From NCBI GenBank assembly GCA_024236055.1, contig JACKLF010000003.1, positions 248,001 through 312,000 on the forward strand: DNA of 64,000 nucleotides. The letters are read 5' to 3'. How positions within the stretch are numbered: the first letter of the stretch is position 1; the number at the start of each line of letters is the position of its first letter. The translations under genes and the position numbers were made by a program. The notes beneath the pieces are model-generated. The model saw nothing but the letters and a program-made list of their open reading frames with translations. It was not told the origin of the DNA and did no database searches. The DNA comes from Alphaproteobacteria bacterium (GTDB taxonomy: Bacteria; Pseudomonadota; Alphaproteobacteria; Micropepsales; Micropepsaceae). Shown piece by piece: positions 19,601 to 26,484 of this stretch.

Positions 19601-19745
19601 ACGGCCCCTGGCGACGGTGGTCATTGGCGGTATCATATCTGCGACCTTGTTATCTCTTTTCGTGCTGCCCGCGCTATATCAGATCAGTCATGGGCGCAGA
19701 CAAACCAATATGCTGAAGGAAGAGGAAGTCATGCGTGGGACATGA
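16599..19745 (+). CDS. czcA: CzcA-type heavy-metal RND transporter
   Basis: A 1048-residue proton-driven RND pump for divalent cations (Co, Zn, Cd). The N-terminus (LPIDAVPDITNVQVQINT) and the TM4 motif DFGLIVDGTLIVVEN are diagnostic for the HME1 Co/Zn/Cd subgroup. Two porter loops and twelve TM helices fit the full length. The start is a GTG overlapping the PII-like stop (GTGA). It overlaps czcD by 11 nt. Which divalent metal is preferred cannot be read from the sequence. Confidence 0.92.
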   Translation: MINRIIDIAIRNRWMVMLAVLGFVAFGTYQYNKLPIDAVPDITNVQVQINTQAPGFSPLEVEQRVTFLVETAMAGLPGLERSRSVSAYGLSQVTIVFKEGSDIYFVRQLVNERLQEVRSQLPANVEPQLGPVSTGLGEIYLYTINAVDGASKPDGTPYTSTDLRAIQDWIIRPQLRQVPGISEVNSIGGYAKQYQVAPDPARLLSFGISLSDLINALQANNLNVGAGYIERNGEQFLVRVPGQLADEDAIRRAVVSTHDNVPITVNDVATVSIGKELRTGAATQDGHETVIGTAMMLIGENSRTVSQAVGEKLKEINKRLPPGISAKPVYDRTVLVNKTIGTVQKNLIEGAILVIAVLFLFLGNLRAALITAAVIPLALLATFTGMVQGGVSGNLMSLGALDFGLIVDGTLIVVENCISRLAQAQHHKGELLERSERFETVFNATREVFRPSLVSVVVIVLVNFPIFALNGVEGKMFQPMAFAVVVALIGALVFSITFVPAACAIFLTGKINEGDNWLVRGAKRIYGPLLDRVLKFQRLVVAGALAFVLVCGFLASRMGAEFIPNLDEGDIAIETNRPVSTGIEQAVAMQLQLNRALMAVPEVKTVFARNGTAEVATDVMPPGKADVYVMLKPHDAWPDPGKSKETLIAELEKAASTIPGTVVSFTQPIQLRFNELISGVRSDVALKIFGDDLAELVRLADQAQRMLTKIPGAQDVKMEQASGLPILTVEPNRIQLARYGLEVSNVQDAVSAALGGKEAGLIYEGDARYPLEVRLPEGLRTDPEALNRLPLLRKGGDYIPLTEVASLKTAEGPNQISRENGKRYIVVMANVRGRDLAGFIGDAQKIVAQELKLPPGYYVEYGGTFEQLASATQRLSLLVPFSLLLIFGLLVLTFSSVKDALIVFSGVPLALTGGILALLLRGIPLSITAGVGFITLCGVSVLTGVIMVSYIRDLVRDGHPLGDAIREGAMTRLRPILMIGLVASLGFLPMALNVGTGAEVQRPLATVVIGGIISATLLSLFVLPALYQISHGRRQTNMLKEEEVMRGT

Positions 19746-20652
19746 TCATGCGCAGGCGTCATCGGGGCCAGGAGGAACAACGTCCGGGCGTTATTCCTAT
19801 CGGCTGGGAATCGCGCTCGGTCTAACGCTTACTTATATGTCTGCCGAAGTCATTGGCGGCATCCTGACTGGCAGTTTGGCGTTGTTGGCCGATGCGGCGC
19901 ATATGCTAACAGACGCCGCAGGGCTGGGTTTGGCGCTATTGGCGATACACTTTGCTGCCAAACCGGCGACGGCGCAAAAAACCTACGGCTATATGCGAGC
20001 AGAAATCTTGTCCGCTCTTGCCAACTCAACGTTCTTGCTCTTGATAACCGGCTACATCCTTTATGAGGCATACACGCGGTTTGTGTCTCCTCCTGAAATA
20101 GCTAGCACACCTATGATGATCGTTGCTGTCATCGGCTTGATCGTTAATCTTATCAGTATGCGCATCCTTTCAAGCGGCTCGTCGGAGAGCCTTAACGTGC
20201 GGGGCGCATACTTCGAAGTGCTAAGTGACATGTTAGGCTCTATCGGGGTCATAGTCGCGGCCTTGGTAATCAAGTTCACAGGTTGGACCGTTGCTGATCC
20301 GATTATCGCTGCCGCTATCGGACTGTTTATAATTCCCCGAACCTGGCGTCTGTTAAACGAAACTGTTCATATTCTTTTGGAAGGTGTTCCAAAGGATATC
20401 GACCTAGCCGAGGTCGCGAAATCGCTTTCCTCTATCGAAGATGTGGGGGCGATACACGATCTCCACGTTTGGACGATTACCTCTGGCATGAACGCGATGA
20501 GCGTTCATATTAGGGTGGCAATGTCGGCTCAAAGCCCTGTCGTTTTGCAACGCGCGCGTGAGATTATGAGGGCCAGGTACAATATTGAACACGTTACTAT
20601 ACAGATTGAGACAGACGATCAGTGTTCCAACGAAGTGCATTTGCCGGTATGA
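19735..20652 (+). CDS. czcD: CzcD-type cation diffusion facilitator
   Basis: A 305-residue inner-membrane Zn/Co/Cd-proton antiporter. It begins with GTG inside the end of czcA, giving an N-terminus GHDHAQASSG. Six TM helices carry the metal site residues: ADAAHMLTD in TM2 and EVLSDMLGS in TM5, where the latter has Glu in the first position as in many CzcD proteins. The C-terminal cytoplasmic domain has IHDLHVWTITSGMNAMSVH, a hallmark of the family. It would move cytoplasmic metal to the periplasm, where CzcCBA removes it. Confidence 0.92.
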   Translation: MGHDHAQASSGPGGTTSGRYSYRLGIALGLTLTYMSAEVIGGILTGSLALLADAAHMLTDAAGLGLALLAIHFAAKPATAQKTYGYMRAEILSALANSTFLLLITGYILYEAYTRFVSPPEIASTPMMIVAVIGLIVNLISMRILSSGSSESLNVRGAYFEVLSDMLGSIGVIVAALVIKFTGWTVADPIIAAAIGLFIIPRTWRLLNETVHILLEGVPKDIDLAEVAKSLSSIEDVGAIHDLHVWTITSGMNAMSVHIRVAMSAQSPVVLQRAREIMRARYNIEHVTIQIETDDQCSNEVHLPV

Positions 20653-20804
20653 TTTGCTCGCGGAAGAAGTTAAGCTGCGGGAGGCTCGCATTGCTGCGTC
20701 AACGAGAGCGCGCTGGTAGGCGATTGAGCCGAATGCCACTGTAGTGCCGTAATGCAGCCCCGTGCGCGAGAGCGGGGGGCGATAGCGGGTCTTTGGGTCG
20801 ATGC

Positions 20805-21250
20805 CTACTTGCCAAATTCCCACTTCTCCCCAATAGGAGACCATCAAGGTTTCACGCCCGTCTCCTTGTCGGTGTGCCGTAGAATGGCCGTATAGGATGG
20901 CGACAGAACGCGAGGATGGAGCGGGTATTTACCAGGCACGTCGAATTTGAAGTTGGTCCCGTAATGTGGCCCATCATTGGCTGCCATCGCCACCATGGTG
21001 CCTAATGTCGACTAGGCTTTGCCCAGATTCTGAAGCTGATATTTCACGGTCAGACAGGGTCACCCAGGTCCACGAATTGACACATTGTGAATTGTTCTTG
21101 TCGGCGTGGACGTCGAACTCGAGATGTGCGTCGTAATACCCCTGATCGAGGCTGGGCAATATCAGCGTTATATGCGCATCGGTTGCCAATAGACCGGGCG
21201 CATAATCATGCCGATCGTGACGACCGGCTTGCCGACTCCTGCCCTGACGA
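20805..21250 (-). pseudogene. Decayed P19/Tp34-like periplasmic iron-binding protein gene
   Basis: Read on the minus strand, three pieces of a P19/Tp34 (FtrA-like) protein follow one another: YYDAHLEFDVHADKNN with WTWV; then, in another frame, TVKYQLQNLGKA and GTMVAMAANDGPHYGTNF with VPGKY; and finally RHTDKETGVKP and WSPIGEKWEFGK. The His residues of the metal site (HLEFDVHA, GPHYG, RHTDKETG) are recognisable. Damage: a frameshift near 21050, a TAG at 21012-21014 and a TGA at 20844-20846 where Trp is expected (WW before SPI). The natural stop is TAG at 20805-20807. The 5' end and signal peptide are not recognisable; the upper boundary is approximate. 20653-20804 holds nothing clear. Confidence 0.7.
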
Positions 21251-21285
21251 ATACCAAGTCAGGCCACGGCGAGAAGATGAGCTAT

Positions 21286-23607
21286 TCACATTTGCGACGC
21301 GTTAGATACCTGAGATTTCAACAATCTCAATCCGTTGGCGACCACCAGAAGTGAGGCGCCGACATCGGCGGCGATCGCACCCCATAGCGTGGCAAAGCCC
21401 ACAAAGGTCAAAAAGACGAACGCAGCCTTAACGCCCAGCGCGAAGGCGATGTTCTGTCGGATCACCCACATTGTCCGCTTGGAGTGGTGGAGCAGCCATG
21501 GCAGTTTTTCTAGATCGTCACTCATTAACGCAATGTCGGCGGTTTCAATGGCTGCGTCGCTACCGGCCGCGCCCATGGCGATGCCTAGGCTGGCGCGCGC
21601 CATGGCGGGCGCATCGTTGACACCATCGCCCAACATCGCCACCGTGCCATAGCGCTCGATTAGGCGGCCGATTTCGGAAACCTTGTCCTGCGGCAACAAC
21701 TCCGCGCGCACTTCATCAATCCCCACCTCCTGCGCAATCGCATTGGCGGTTGCGGTGTTGTCGCCAGTCAGCATGATGATGTGGGAAAGGCCCGCCTCGT
21801 GCAGCTTTCTAATTGTACCGCGGGCACCGGGACGAAGCGTGTCGGCGATGGCGATCAGGCCACAGACATGCCGTTCATCGCCAATCACGACGACAGTTTT
21901 TCCTTCGCGCTCCAAACGCCCGGCCGTCTGTGACACGGCGATATTGTCCTGCCCGCGCTCGACCAGGAATCGATGGGATCCCAGCCAGACTGGCTCACTC
22001 TCGAAGGTACCGGTTACACCTTTTCCTCCTACCATTTGTATGTTTTCGGCTGGCGGCGCAGCGATATCGTGTTTAGCAGCATACGTCAGAATTGCGCGGG
22101 CAAGCGGATGGGTGCTGCGTGCTTCCAGCGTGGCAGCGCGAATTAGAATCTCACTTTTGCTGTGTCCATTCAAAGGGACGATGTCAGTCACTTCCGGTTC
22201 GCCACGCGTGATCGTGCCGGTTTTGTCCATGGCTAATGCCTTCAGCTTCGCGGGCACCTCCATGAAAACACCGCCCTTGATCAGAACACCACTGCGCGCA
22301 GCGGCGGCGAGCGCGGCGACAATGCTGACCGGTGTCGAGATCACCAGCGCACAAGGGCAGGCGATGACGAGCAGGACGAGCGCGCGATAGAACCAATCCG
22401 TCCAGGCCGCGCCGAATACCAGCGGCGGTAACACAGCCACCCCAACAGCGAGCAGGATAACGACAGGCGTGTAGATGGCCGCGAATTTCTCGACCCATTG
22501 TTCGACATCGGCGCGTCGGCTGTGTGCGTCCTCGATCATCCGGATGATGCGTGCTAGGGTCGTATCTGCCGCGCGCTTCGTGCTGACCGCTTCTAACGCG
22601 CCGTCGCCATTGATCGTTCCGGCGAAAAGTTCTGAGCCCATATCTTTCTCGACCGGGATGCTTTCGCCGGTAATCGGTGCCTGATTGACGCCGCTCATGC
22701 CTTTAAGCACGCGCCCGTCTAGCGGTATGCGCTGGCCTGGATAAATGACGAACCGGCTTCCTTTCGGGATTTCGTCAACCGGTATTTCGCGCTCGTTTTC
22801 ATCATCACCCAGAACGCGGGCTACGGGCGGAGCCAAATCAAGCAGGGCGGAGATTGCGCGTCGTGCTCGGCCCACGCTCCAACCTTCCAACGCCAGCGAC
22901 AGCGCGAACAAAAAGGCGACAGTTGCACCTTCAAACAGTTCTCCAATTCCGATAGCGCCCGCAATCGCAATGATCATCAGTAGATTCATATCAGGCCGCA
23001 AACGCCTGACAGAGAACCATGCTTTCGGCAGAACGAAGCGAATGCCGAACGCAATGGCTAGTCCATATGCTGCGATCTCGAGCCACGGCATGCCATGGCC
23101 GCTATGCCCGTCAAAAAGGCCCAAAGCCGCCATGAGACCGCCCGCCAACCAGACATGCAGAATCAGCCCCAGCGCCAGAAAGCTACCGCTTACTGCGGTA
23201 AACAACGCCTGCAACCAGCGATGTCTGTCAACGGTTGTACCGACGCTGCGGTCTGCACGCCATTCTTCGGCATTCATACCTGTTCGCGCGACGGCCTTTC
23301 GAATGTCCTCGGTGTTGACGGCGTCCGCGCCCTTGAGCACAGACATTCGCCCGTTCAATACATCGAACACCAAATGGTTTTCGCCGCCTACGATTGGACC
23401 GATTTCGCGCTTCAAGACGGCGACTTCCTCAGCGCAGTCCAGTCCTTGTACCTTAAAGACGCTGCGTGCCGCGTTGGCGCCGCCCATGGGTTCGCTGGAT
23501 TGTGTCAACGATTGCGCGTTGCTAGCGCCACTGACGCCACAAGCGTGCTCATGACAGCACCCGTGATCGTGGATGTGATCTTTGATATCGGCTTGTATGC
23601 CGGTCAT
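21286..23607 (-). CDS. zntA: Zn/Cd/Pb-translocating P1B ATPase
   Basis: A 773-residue P-type ATPase of the ZntA/CadA/PbrA group exporting Zn(II), Cd(II) or Pb(II). The N-terminus is Cys/His-rich (HIHDHGCCHEHACG), followed by one HMA-like domain in which the usual CxxC is CAEE (Cys58), typical of this group. The transmembrane CPC is at 417-419 (VIACPCALVISTPVSI), phosphorylated Asp461 in DKTGT, then HP (STHPLARA) and GDGVNDAPAM. It is transcribed from a MerR-type promoter at 23640-23670. The regulator is probably the MerR protein at 24318. Pb versus Zn/Cd preference is open. Confidence 0.9.
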   Translation of the reverse strand: MTGIQADIKDHIHDHGCCHEHACGVSGASNAQSLTQSSEPMGGANAARSVFKVQGLDCAEEVAVLKREIGPIVGGENHLVFDVLNGRMSVLKGADAVNTEDIRKAVARTGMNAEEWRADRSVGTTVDRHRWLQALFTAVSGSFLALGLILHVWLAGGLMAALGLFDGHSGHGMPWLEIAAYGLAIAFGIRFVLPKAWFSVRRLRPDMNLLMIIAIAGAIGIGELFEGATVAFLFALSLALEGWSVGRARRAISALLDLAPPVARVLGDDENEREIPVDEIPKGSRFVIYPGQRIPLDGRVLKGMSGVNQAPITGESIPVEKDMGSELFAGTINGDGALEAVSTKRAADTTLARIIRMIEDAHSRRADVEQWVEKFAAIYTPVVILLAVGVAVLPPLVFGAAWTDWFYRALVLLVIACPCALVISTPVSIVAALAAAARSGVLIKGGVFMEVPAKLKALAMDKTGTITRGEPEVTDIVPLNGHSKSEILIRAATLEARSTHPLARAILTYAAKHDIAAPPAENIQMVGGKGVTGTFESEPVWLGSHRFLVERGQDNIAVSQTAGRLEREGKTVVVIGDERHVCGLIAIADTLRPGARGTIRKLHEAGLSHIIMLTGDNTATANAIAQEVGIDEVRAELLPQDKVSEIGRLIERYGTVAMLGDGVNDAPAMARASLGIAMGAAGSDAAIETADIALMSDDLEKLPWLLHHSKRTMWVIRQNIAFALGVKAAFVFLTFVGFATLWGAIAADVGASLLVVANGLRLLKSQVSNASQM

Positions 23608-23639
23608 TGAGACGCCTTCCTTTCAGGTCGAAGCACGAA

Positions 23640-23670
23640 AATATAGGAGCTAAAGTGACTGTAGCTTCAA
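23640..23670 (-). promoter_or_regulatory. MerR-type promoter of the Zn/Cd/Pb ATPase
   Basis: On the minus strand, -35 TTGAAG (23670-23665) and -10 TATATT (23645-23640) are 19 nt apart, the overlong spacing typical of MerR-activated promoters. The spacer contains the dyad CTAAAGTGACTGTAG (23650-23664). The same CTnnAGTnACTnnAG pattern recurs at 24296-24310. Confidence 0.8.
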
Positions 23671-23689
23671 GGGCGTCTGTCTGAATTCG

Positions 23690-24262
23690 TCAAAAGGGTC
23701 CTAAAAAGCGCGGCACCTTTCGCAGATAGGCTTCATATTCCGGGCCCAGCCGGTTGCATAACCATGGTTCCTCGGCAAAGGGCGCTGCGAATGCACACAA
23801 CGCCGCAAGAAGCGAAGGACAAATGCTCAGTGCTGAATCTGATGCCAGAATAACACCAATCACGATGAGCGCATCGCCGAGATATTGTGGATTGCGCGAG
23901 AAACGATAAGGCCCTGTTGTTACTATCGGCCCGGCAAGCCCGGTCGTTGTCCAGCCGCCAAGTAGAGCCACGCCCCACCACGCAAGACAATTTCCCAGAA
24001 TGATCATCACGATGCCGATGACGCGATAAAGCGCACTGAGGCCGAGACTGCCGCTGTCAAGAACCGCAACGATCATGTCGCCAGTCACGAGCAGGATGAC
24101 GAAGGTCCAAACGAGCCAAAATTGCCAGCTTGCTTTTCCGATTGGAGGTGGCCAGATGCGCCACGATGGCACCGCCATCGACCAGAAAAGTAACAGAATC
24201 AGAAGTCCGCCAGAAAGCGTCGTGGTCCAGAACGCAGTCCAAAAAAGACTGAGCATTTGCAT
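23690..24262 (-). CDS. CzcN-like membrane methyltransferase (ICMT family)
   Basis: A 190-residue membrane protein of the isoprenylcysteine carboxyl methyltransferase/phospholipid methyltransferase type. Four or five TM segments lead to the SAM-binding C-terminus: TTGPYRFSRNPQYLGDALIV and AEEPWLCNRLGPEYEAYLRKVPRF. This is the fold of CzcN and NccN, found beside czc and ncc pumps; their substrate is unknown. A second in-frame ATG lies two codons later. Its own promoter (24286-24316) has the same MerR dyad as the ATPase promoter, so the two genes are probably co-regulated by metal although separately transcribed. Confidence 0.8.
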   Translation of the reverse strand: MQMLSLFWTAFWTTTLSGGLLILLLFWSMAVPSWRIWPPPIGKASWQFWLVWTFVILLVTGDMIVAVLDSGSLGLSALYRVIGIVMIILGNCLAWWGVALLGGWTTTGLAGPIVTTGPYRFSRNPQYLGDALIVIGVILASDSALSICPSLLAALCAFAAPFAEEPWLCNRLGPEYEAYLRKVPRFLGPF

Positions 24263-24285
24263 TATCCGGGTATGGCCACTAGATA

Positions 24286-24316
24286 AGGTTAAATTCTATA
24301 GTTACTGGAGCTTCAA
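24286..24316 (-). promoter_or_regulatory. MerR-type promoter of the CzcN-like gene; overlaps merR-like gene leader
   Basis: On the minus strand, TTGAAG (24316-24311) and TAACCT (24291-24286) are separated by exactly 19 nt holding the dyad CTCCAGTAACTATAG (24310-24296). The plus-strand GGAG in this dyad also serves as the ribosome-binding site of the divergent regulator gene at 24318, so the regulator would sit on its own translation start region. Confidence 0.75.
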
Positions 24317-24317
24317 C

Positions 24318-24827
24318 ATGAAAAACAGTGAACGCCTCCCGGATCGCGACCGCGCGCGTTCAATCGGCGAGCTTGGGAAGCAAACGGGTACCAAAGTCCA
24401 GACGATCCGTTATTACGAACAGATCGGGATTCTGCCAGAGCCCGCCCGCACGGCCGGGAACCAGCGCAGCTATTCGCGCGCCCATGCCGATCGTCTGGCC
24501 TTCATCCGTCATAGCCGGGAACTGGGGTTTTCGCTGGACGCTATTCGCACGCTTCTGGATTTGAGCGATGATCCTAATCGTTCTTGCGAACAGGCCGACC
24601 GGATTGCCCGCCATCATCTGCAGGACGTAAATGCCCGCATCGAAAGTCTAGCAGTACTCAAAGCCGAATTGGAGCGTATGATCCGGCAATGTCGGCGTCA
24701 AAAAATTGCTGACTGCCGCATTATCGAAGTGTTGGCAGATCACACCAATTGTACGACCGAAGATCACCACAAGCGCACTGTTGCAACAGTAGCCTTGAGA
24801 GACTTGCGTTTGCGAAATAGGTTCTGA
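24318..24827 (+). CDS. MerR-family Zn/Cd/Pb-responsive regulator (CadR/PbrR/ZntR type)
   Basis: A 169-residue MerR-type activator from ATG 24318 (GGAG upstream). The winged helix-turn-helix (IGELGKQTGTKVQTIRYYEQ) and second half (SYSRAHADRLAFIRHSRELG) are standard, then a dimer helix. Metal ligands are Cys90, Cys125 and Cys133, with an extra Cys145 and a His-rich stretch (EDHHKR) near the end. The 35- and 8-residue spacings sit between CadR and PbrR. It diverges from the CzcN-like gene and very likely controls both that gene and the P-ATPase through their matching dyads. Zn, Cd or Pb cannot be told apart by eye. Confidence 0.88.
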   Translation: MKNSERLPDRDRARSIGELGKQTGTKVQTIRYYEQIGILPEPARTAGNQRSYSRAHADRLAFIRHSRELGFSLDAIRTLLDLSDDPNRSCEQADRIARHHLQDVNARIESLAVLKAELERMIRQCRRQKIADCRIIEVLADHTNCTTEDHHKRTVATVALRDLRLRNRF

Positions 24828-25121
24828 TTGTGACGATGTTCGAAAAGGCGGCCATTATTCGCTTTGGATATCGGTCCCAGTCTATCACGCAGTCAAAACT
24901 GATCTGCTGCCGGTTTTGAACACACCGAGTTTGGTGTTTAATGGTACCAGGATGATCCGAGCACCATCTTCCATCCAACCGGAAGTAGAGCATAAACATC
25001 GCTGCATTCAGCACGCGTGCTAAGACCAGGGTGCGTGGCTGAAAAAATCTCCGATGATTAAGTCACAACAATCCCGAAGCTACCCCAACGCCCTAGGTTG
25101 ACTAGGCGGCGGCGCCAGAGG

Positions 25122-25442
25122 CTATGCCTCCTGACGCTCCAACTCGGCTAGATGGTCGATCATGTCGATTATAATGCACTGCACACGCTCATCTGTGACC
25201 ACGTAAAATACTTGTTTGCCTTTTCGCTCAGATCGCAGCATCCGCGTGCCGCGCAGGAGCCGTAGATGATGGCTCACCAGAGTTGGCGAAAGTCGTGTTT
25301 CTGCCGCGATATGGGAGACACAGCGGGGCTTGGCGAGACACGCGACCACGATCCTAAGCCGACTAGCGTCCCCCATTAGTCGGAAAAGTTCAGCCAATTC
25401 GATGGCCTGATCGTTCGATATTGACAGACGGGCTTTGGTCAT
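25122..25442 (-). CDS. ArsR/SmtB-family metal-responsive repressor
   Basis: A 106-residue winged-helix repressor. The recognition region CVSHIAAETRLSPTLVSHHLRLL is typical of the family. The alpha-5 metal site is visible as Asp84, His97 and Glu100 (TDER...IDHLAEL), the arrangement of SmtB/CzrA sensors for Zn, Co or Cd; the second ligand, usually His, is Arg86 here. There is no alpha-3 CxC arsenic site. It diverges from the adaptor gene at 25522, with a palindrome at 25452-25473 overlapping its leader, so it should repress the RND operon to its right and itself. The 294 nt upstream to 24828 hold no recognisable feature. Confidence 0.85.
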   Translation of the reverse strand: MTKARLSISNDQAIELAELFRLMGDASRLRIVVACLAKPRCVSHIAAETRLSPTLVSHHLRLLRGTRMLRSERKGKQVFYVVTDERVQCIIIDMIDHLAELERQEA

Positions 25443-25451
25443 TGTTATCTA

Positions 25452-25473
25452 CATATGAATATGTCTTCATATG
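25452..25473. promoter_or_regulatory. ArsR-type operator
   Basis: Arms CATATGAA and TTCATATG flank TATGTC. This A/T-rich imperfect 22-bp palindrome matches the ATATGAA-n6-TTCATAT form bound by ArsR/SmtB repressors. It starts 10 nt upstream of the arsR-like start and lies 49 nt before the RND adaptor start. Confidence 0.72.
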
Positions 25474-25521
25474 ATAGTTTCTAAAATCTGTCAATAAGTT
25501 CACAAACGCTGAGGGGCTGCA

Positions 25522-26481
25522 GTGAGAGCGATAAGAGTCGTACTTGCGTTTGCGGTTTTGTTTCCGTTTTTAGTCGGATGCGACAAGCAGGCGGAGAAAA
25601 AGGCCGACGACGATAAGGCATCAACGTCGCAAGCCCAGCTCACGCTTTCCAGAGAGGATGTTGAGCATCTCGGAATCGAAACAGCACCAGTAAAGACTGC
25701 ACAATACACTCCCAATGTTCGCGGGTATGGAAGTGTTGTCAGTTTTGACGTGTTGGCGCAATCGGTATCGGATGTAACAATAGCGCAAGCCGCCGCACTG
25801 CAAAGTCAGGCCGCGTTTGCTCACGCCCGGGTCTTGGCAGCAGAGCAATTGATCACCCGCGACGCCCTCGCGATTGCGGAGCGGCAAGCCACCACCGACG
25901 CGGCCGCAGTCTTGTTGGCCGAGCGCAAACAGGTGGTCAGCTTTGGTCGCAACGCACCTTGGCGCTCCAAGGCCGATAGTGATGCGATTTTATCGCAGCT
26001 CGCCAGCGGGCACATGGTACTAATTCGGGTATCCTTTCCCTCCAGTGTGCCATCTCAGAATGTGCCAGAGAAGCTCACAGTTGAACGTGTGCAAAATGGT
26101 CCGGGCGGGGGTGCTTGGACTTCCTCCAAAGTGTGGCAGGCCCCGGCAGACCCTAACCTTCCCGGTTGGGGCTTTTTTGCGCTAGTCGCGAACACAGACC
26201 TGGCGGAAGGCGAACGGGTGCTAGTTTCGATGCCTGTCGGTCAGCCCATTTCCGGCGAATTAATTCCCGCCAATGCCGTGCTACTTAGCGGCGACAAGGC
26301 ATGGTGTTACACGCAATCTAAGCCGGGGGGTTATGTGCGCCATCCGCTGGACATCAGCAGACCCATAAATGACGGGTACTTTGTGACGGACGGGATCAAG
26401 GCTGGGCAGGCTGTTGTCGTGCAGGGCGGAGCCCTCCTTCTCGCGCACGAACTTAACCCTTCCTCGGGCGACAAGGATTGA
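25522..26481 (+). CDS. RND periplasmic adaptor, lipoprotein (third efflux system)
   Basis: A 319-residue adaptor protein starting at GTG 25522 with GAGGGG upstream. The lipobox is FPFLVGCDKQ (Cys near residue 19), then a charged linker (KKADDDK). Homology to membrane-fusion proteins is modest: LSREDVEHLGIETAPV near the start, a short coiled part (AALQSQAAFAHARVLAAEQL), a beta-barrel, and a tail ending GIKAGQAVVVQGGALLLAHEL. The lipoyl domain looks reduced compared with CusB or CzcB. Its position before a heavy-metal RND pump, 3 nt away, supports the role. Metal specificity is unknown; the ArsR regulator suggests a divalent ion. Confidence 0.78.
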   Translation: MRAIRVVLAFAVLFPFLVGCDKQAEKKADDDKASTSQAQLTLSREDVEHLGIETAPVKTAQYTPNVRGYGSVVSFDVLAQSVSDVTIAQAAALQSQAAFAHARVLAAEQLITRDALAIAERQATTDAAAVLLAERKQVVSFGRNAPWRSKADSDAILSQLASGHMVLIRVSFPSSVPSQNVPEKLTVERVQNGPGGGAWTSSKVWQAPADPNLPGWGFFALVANTDLAEGERVLVSMPVGQPISGELIPANAVLLSGDKAWCYTQSKPGGYVRHPLDISRPINDGYFVTDGIKAGQAVVVQGGALLLAHELNPSSGDKD

Positions 26482-26484
26482 TTC

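Noticed and set aside
24721..25014. Minus-strand frame of 97 codons downstream of the MerR gene
   Set aside because: It overlaps the end of the MerR coding region and shows no consistent domain; a faint transposase-like impression could not be supported.
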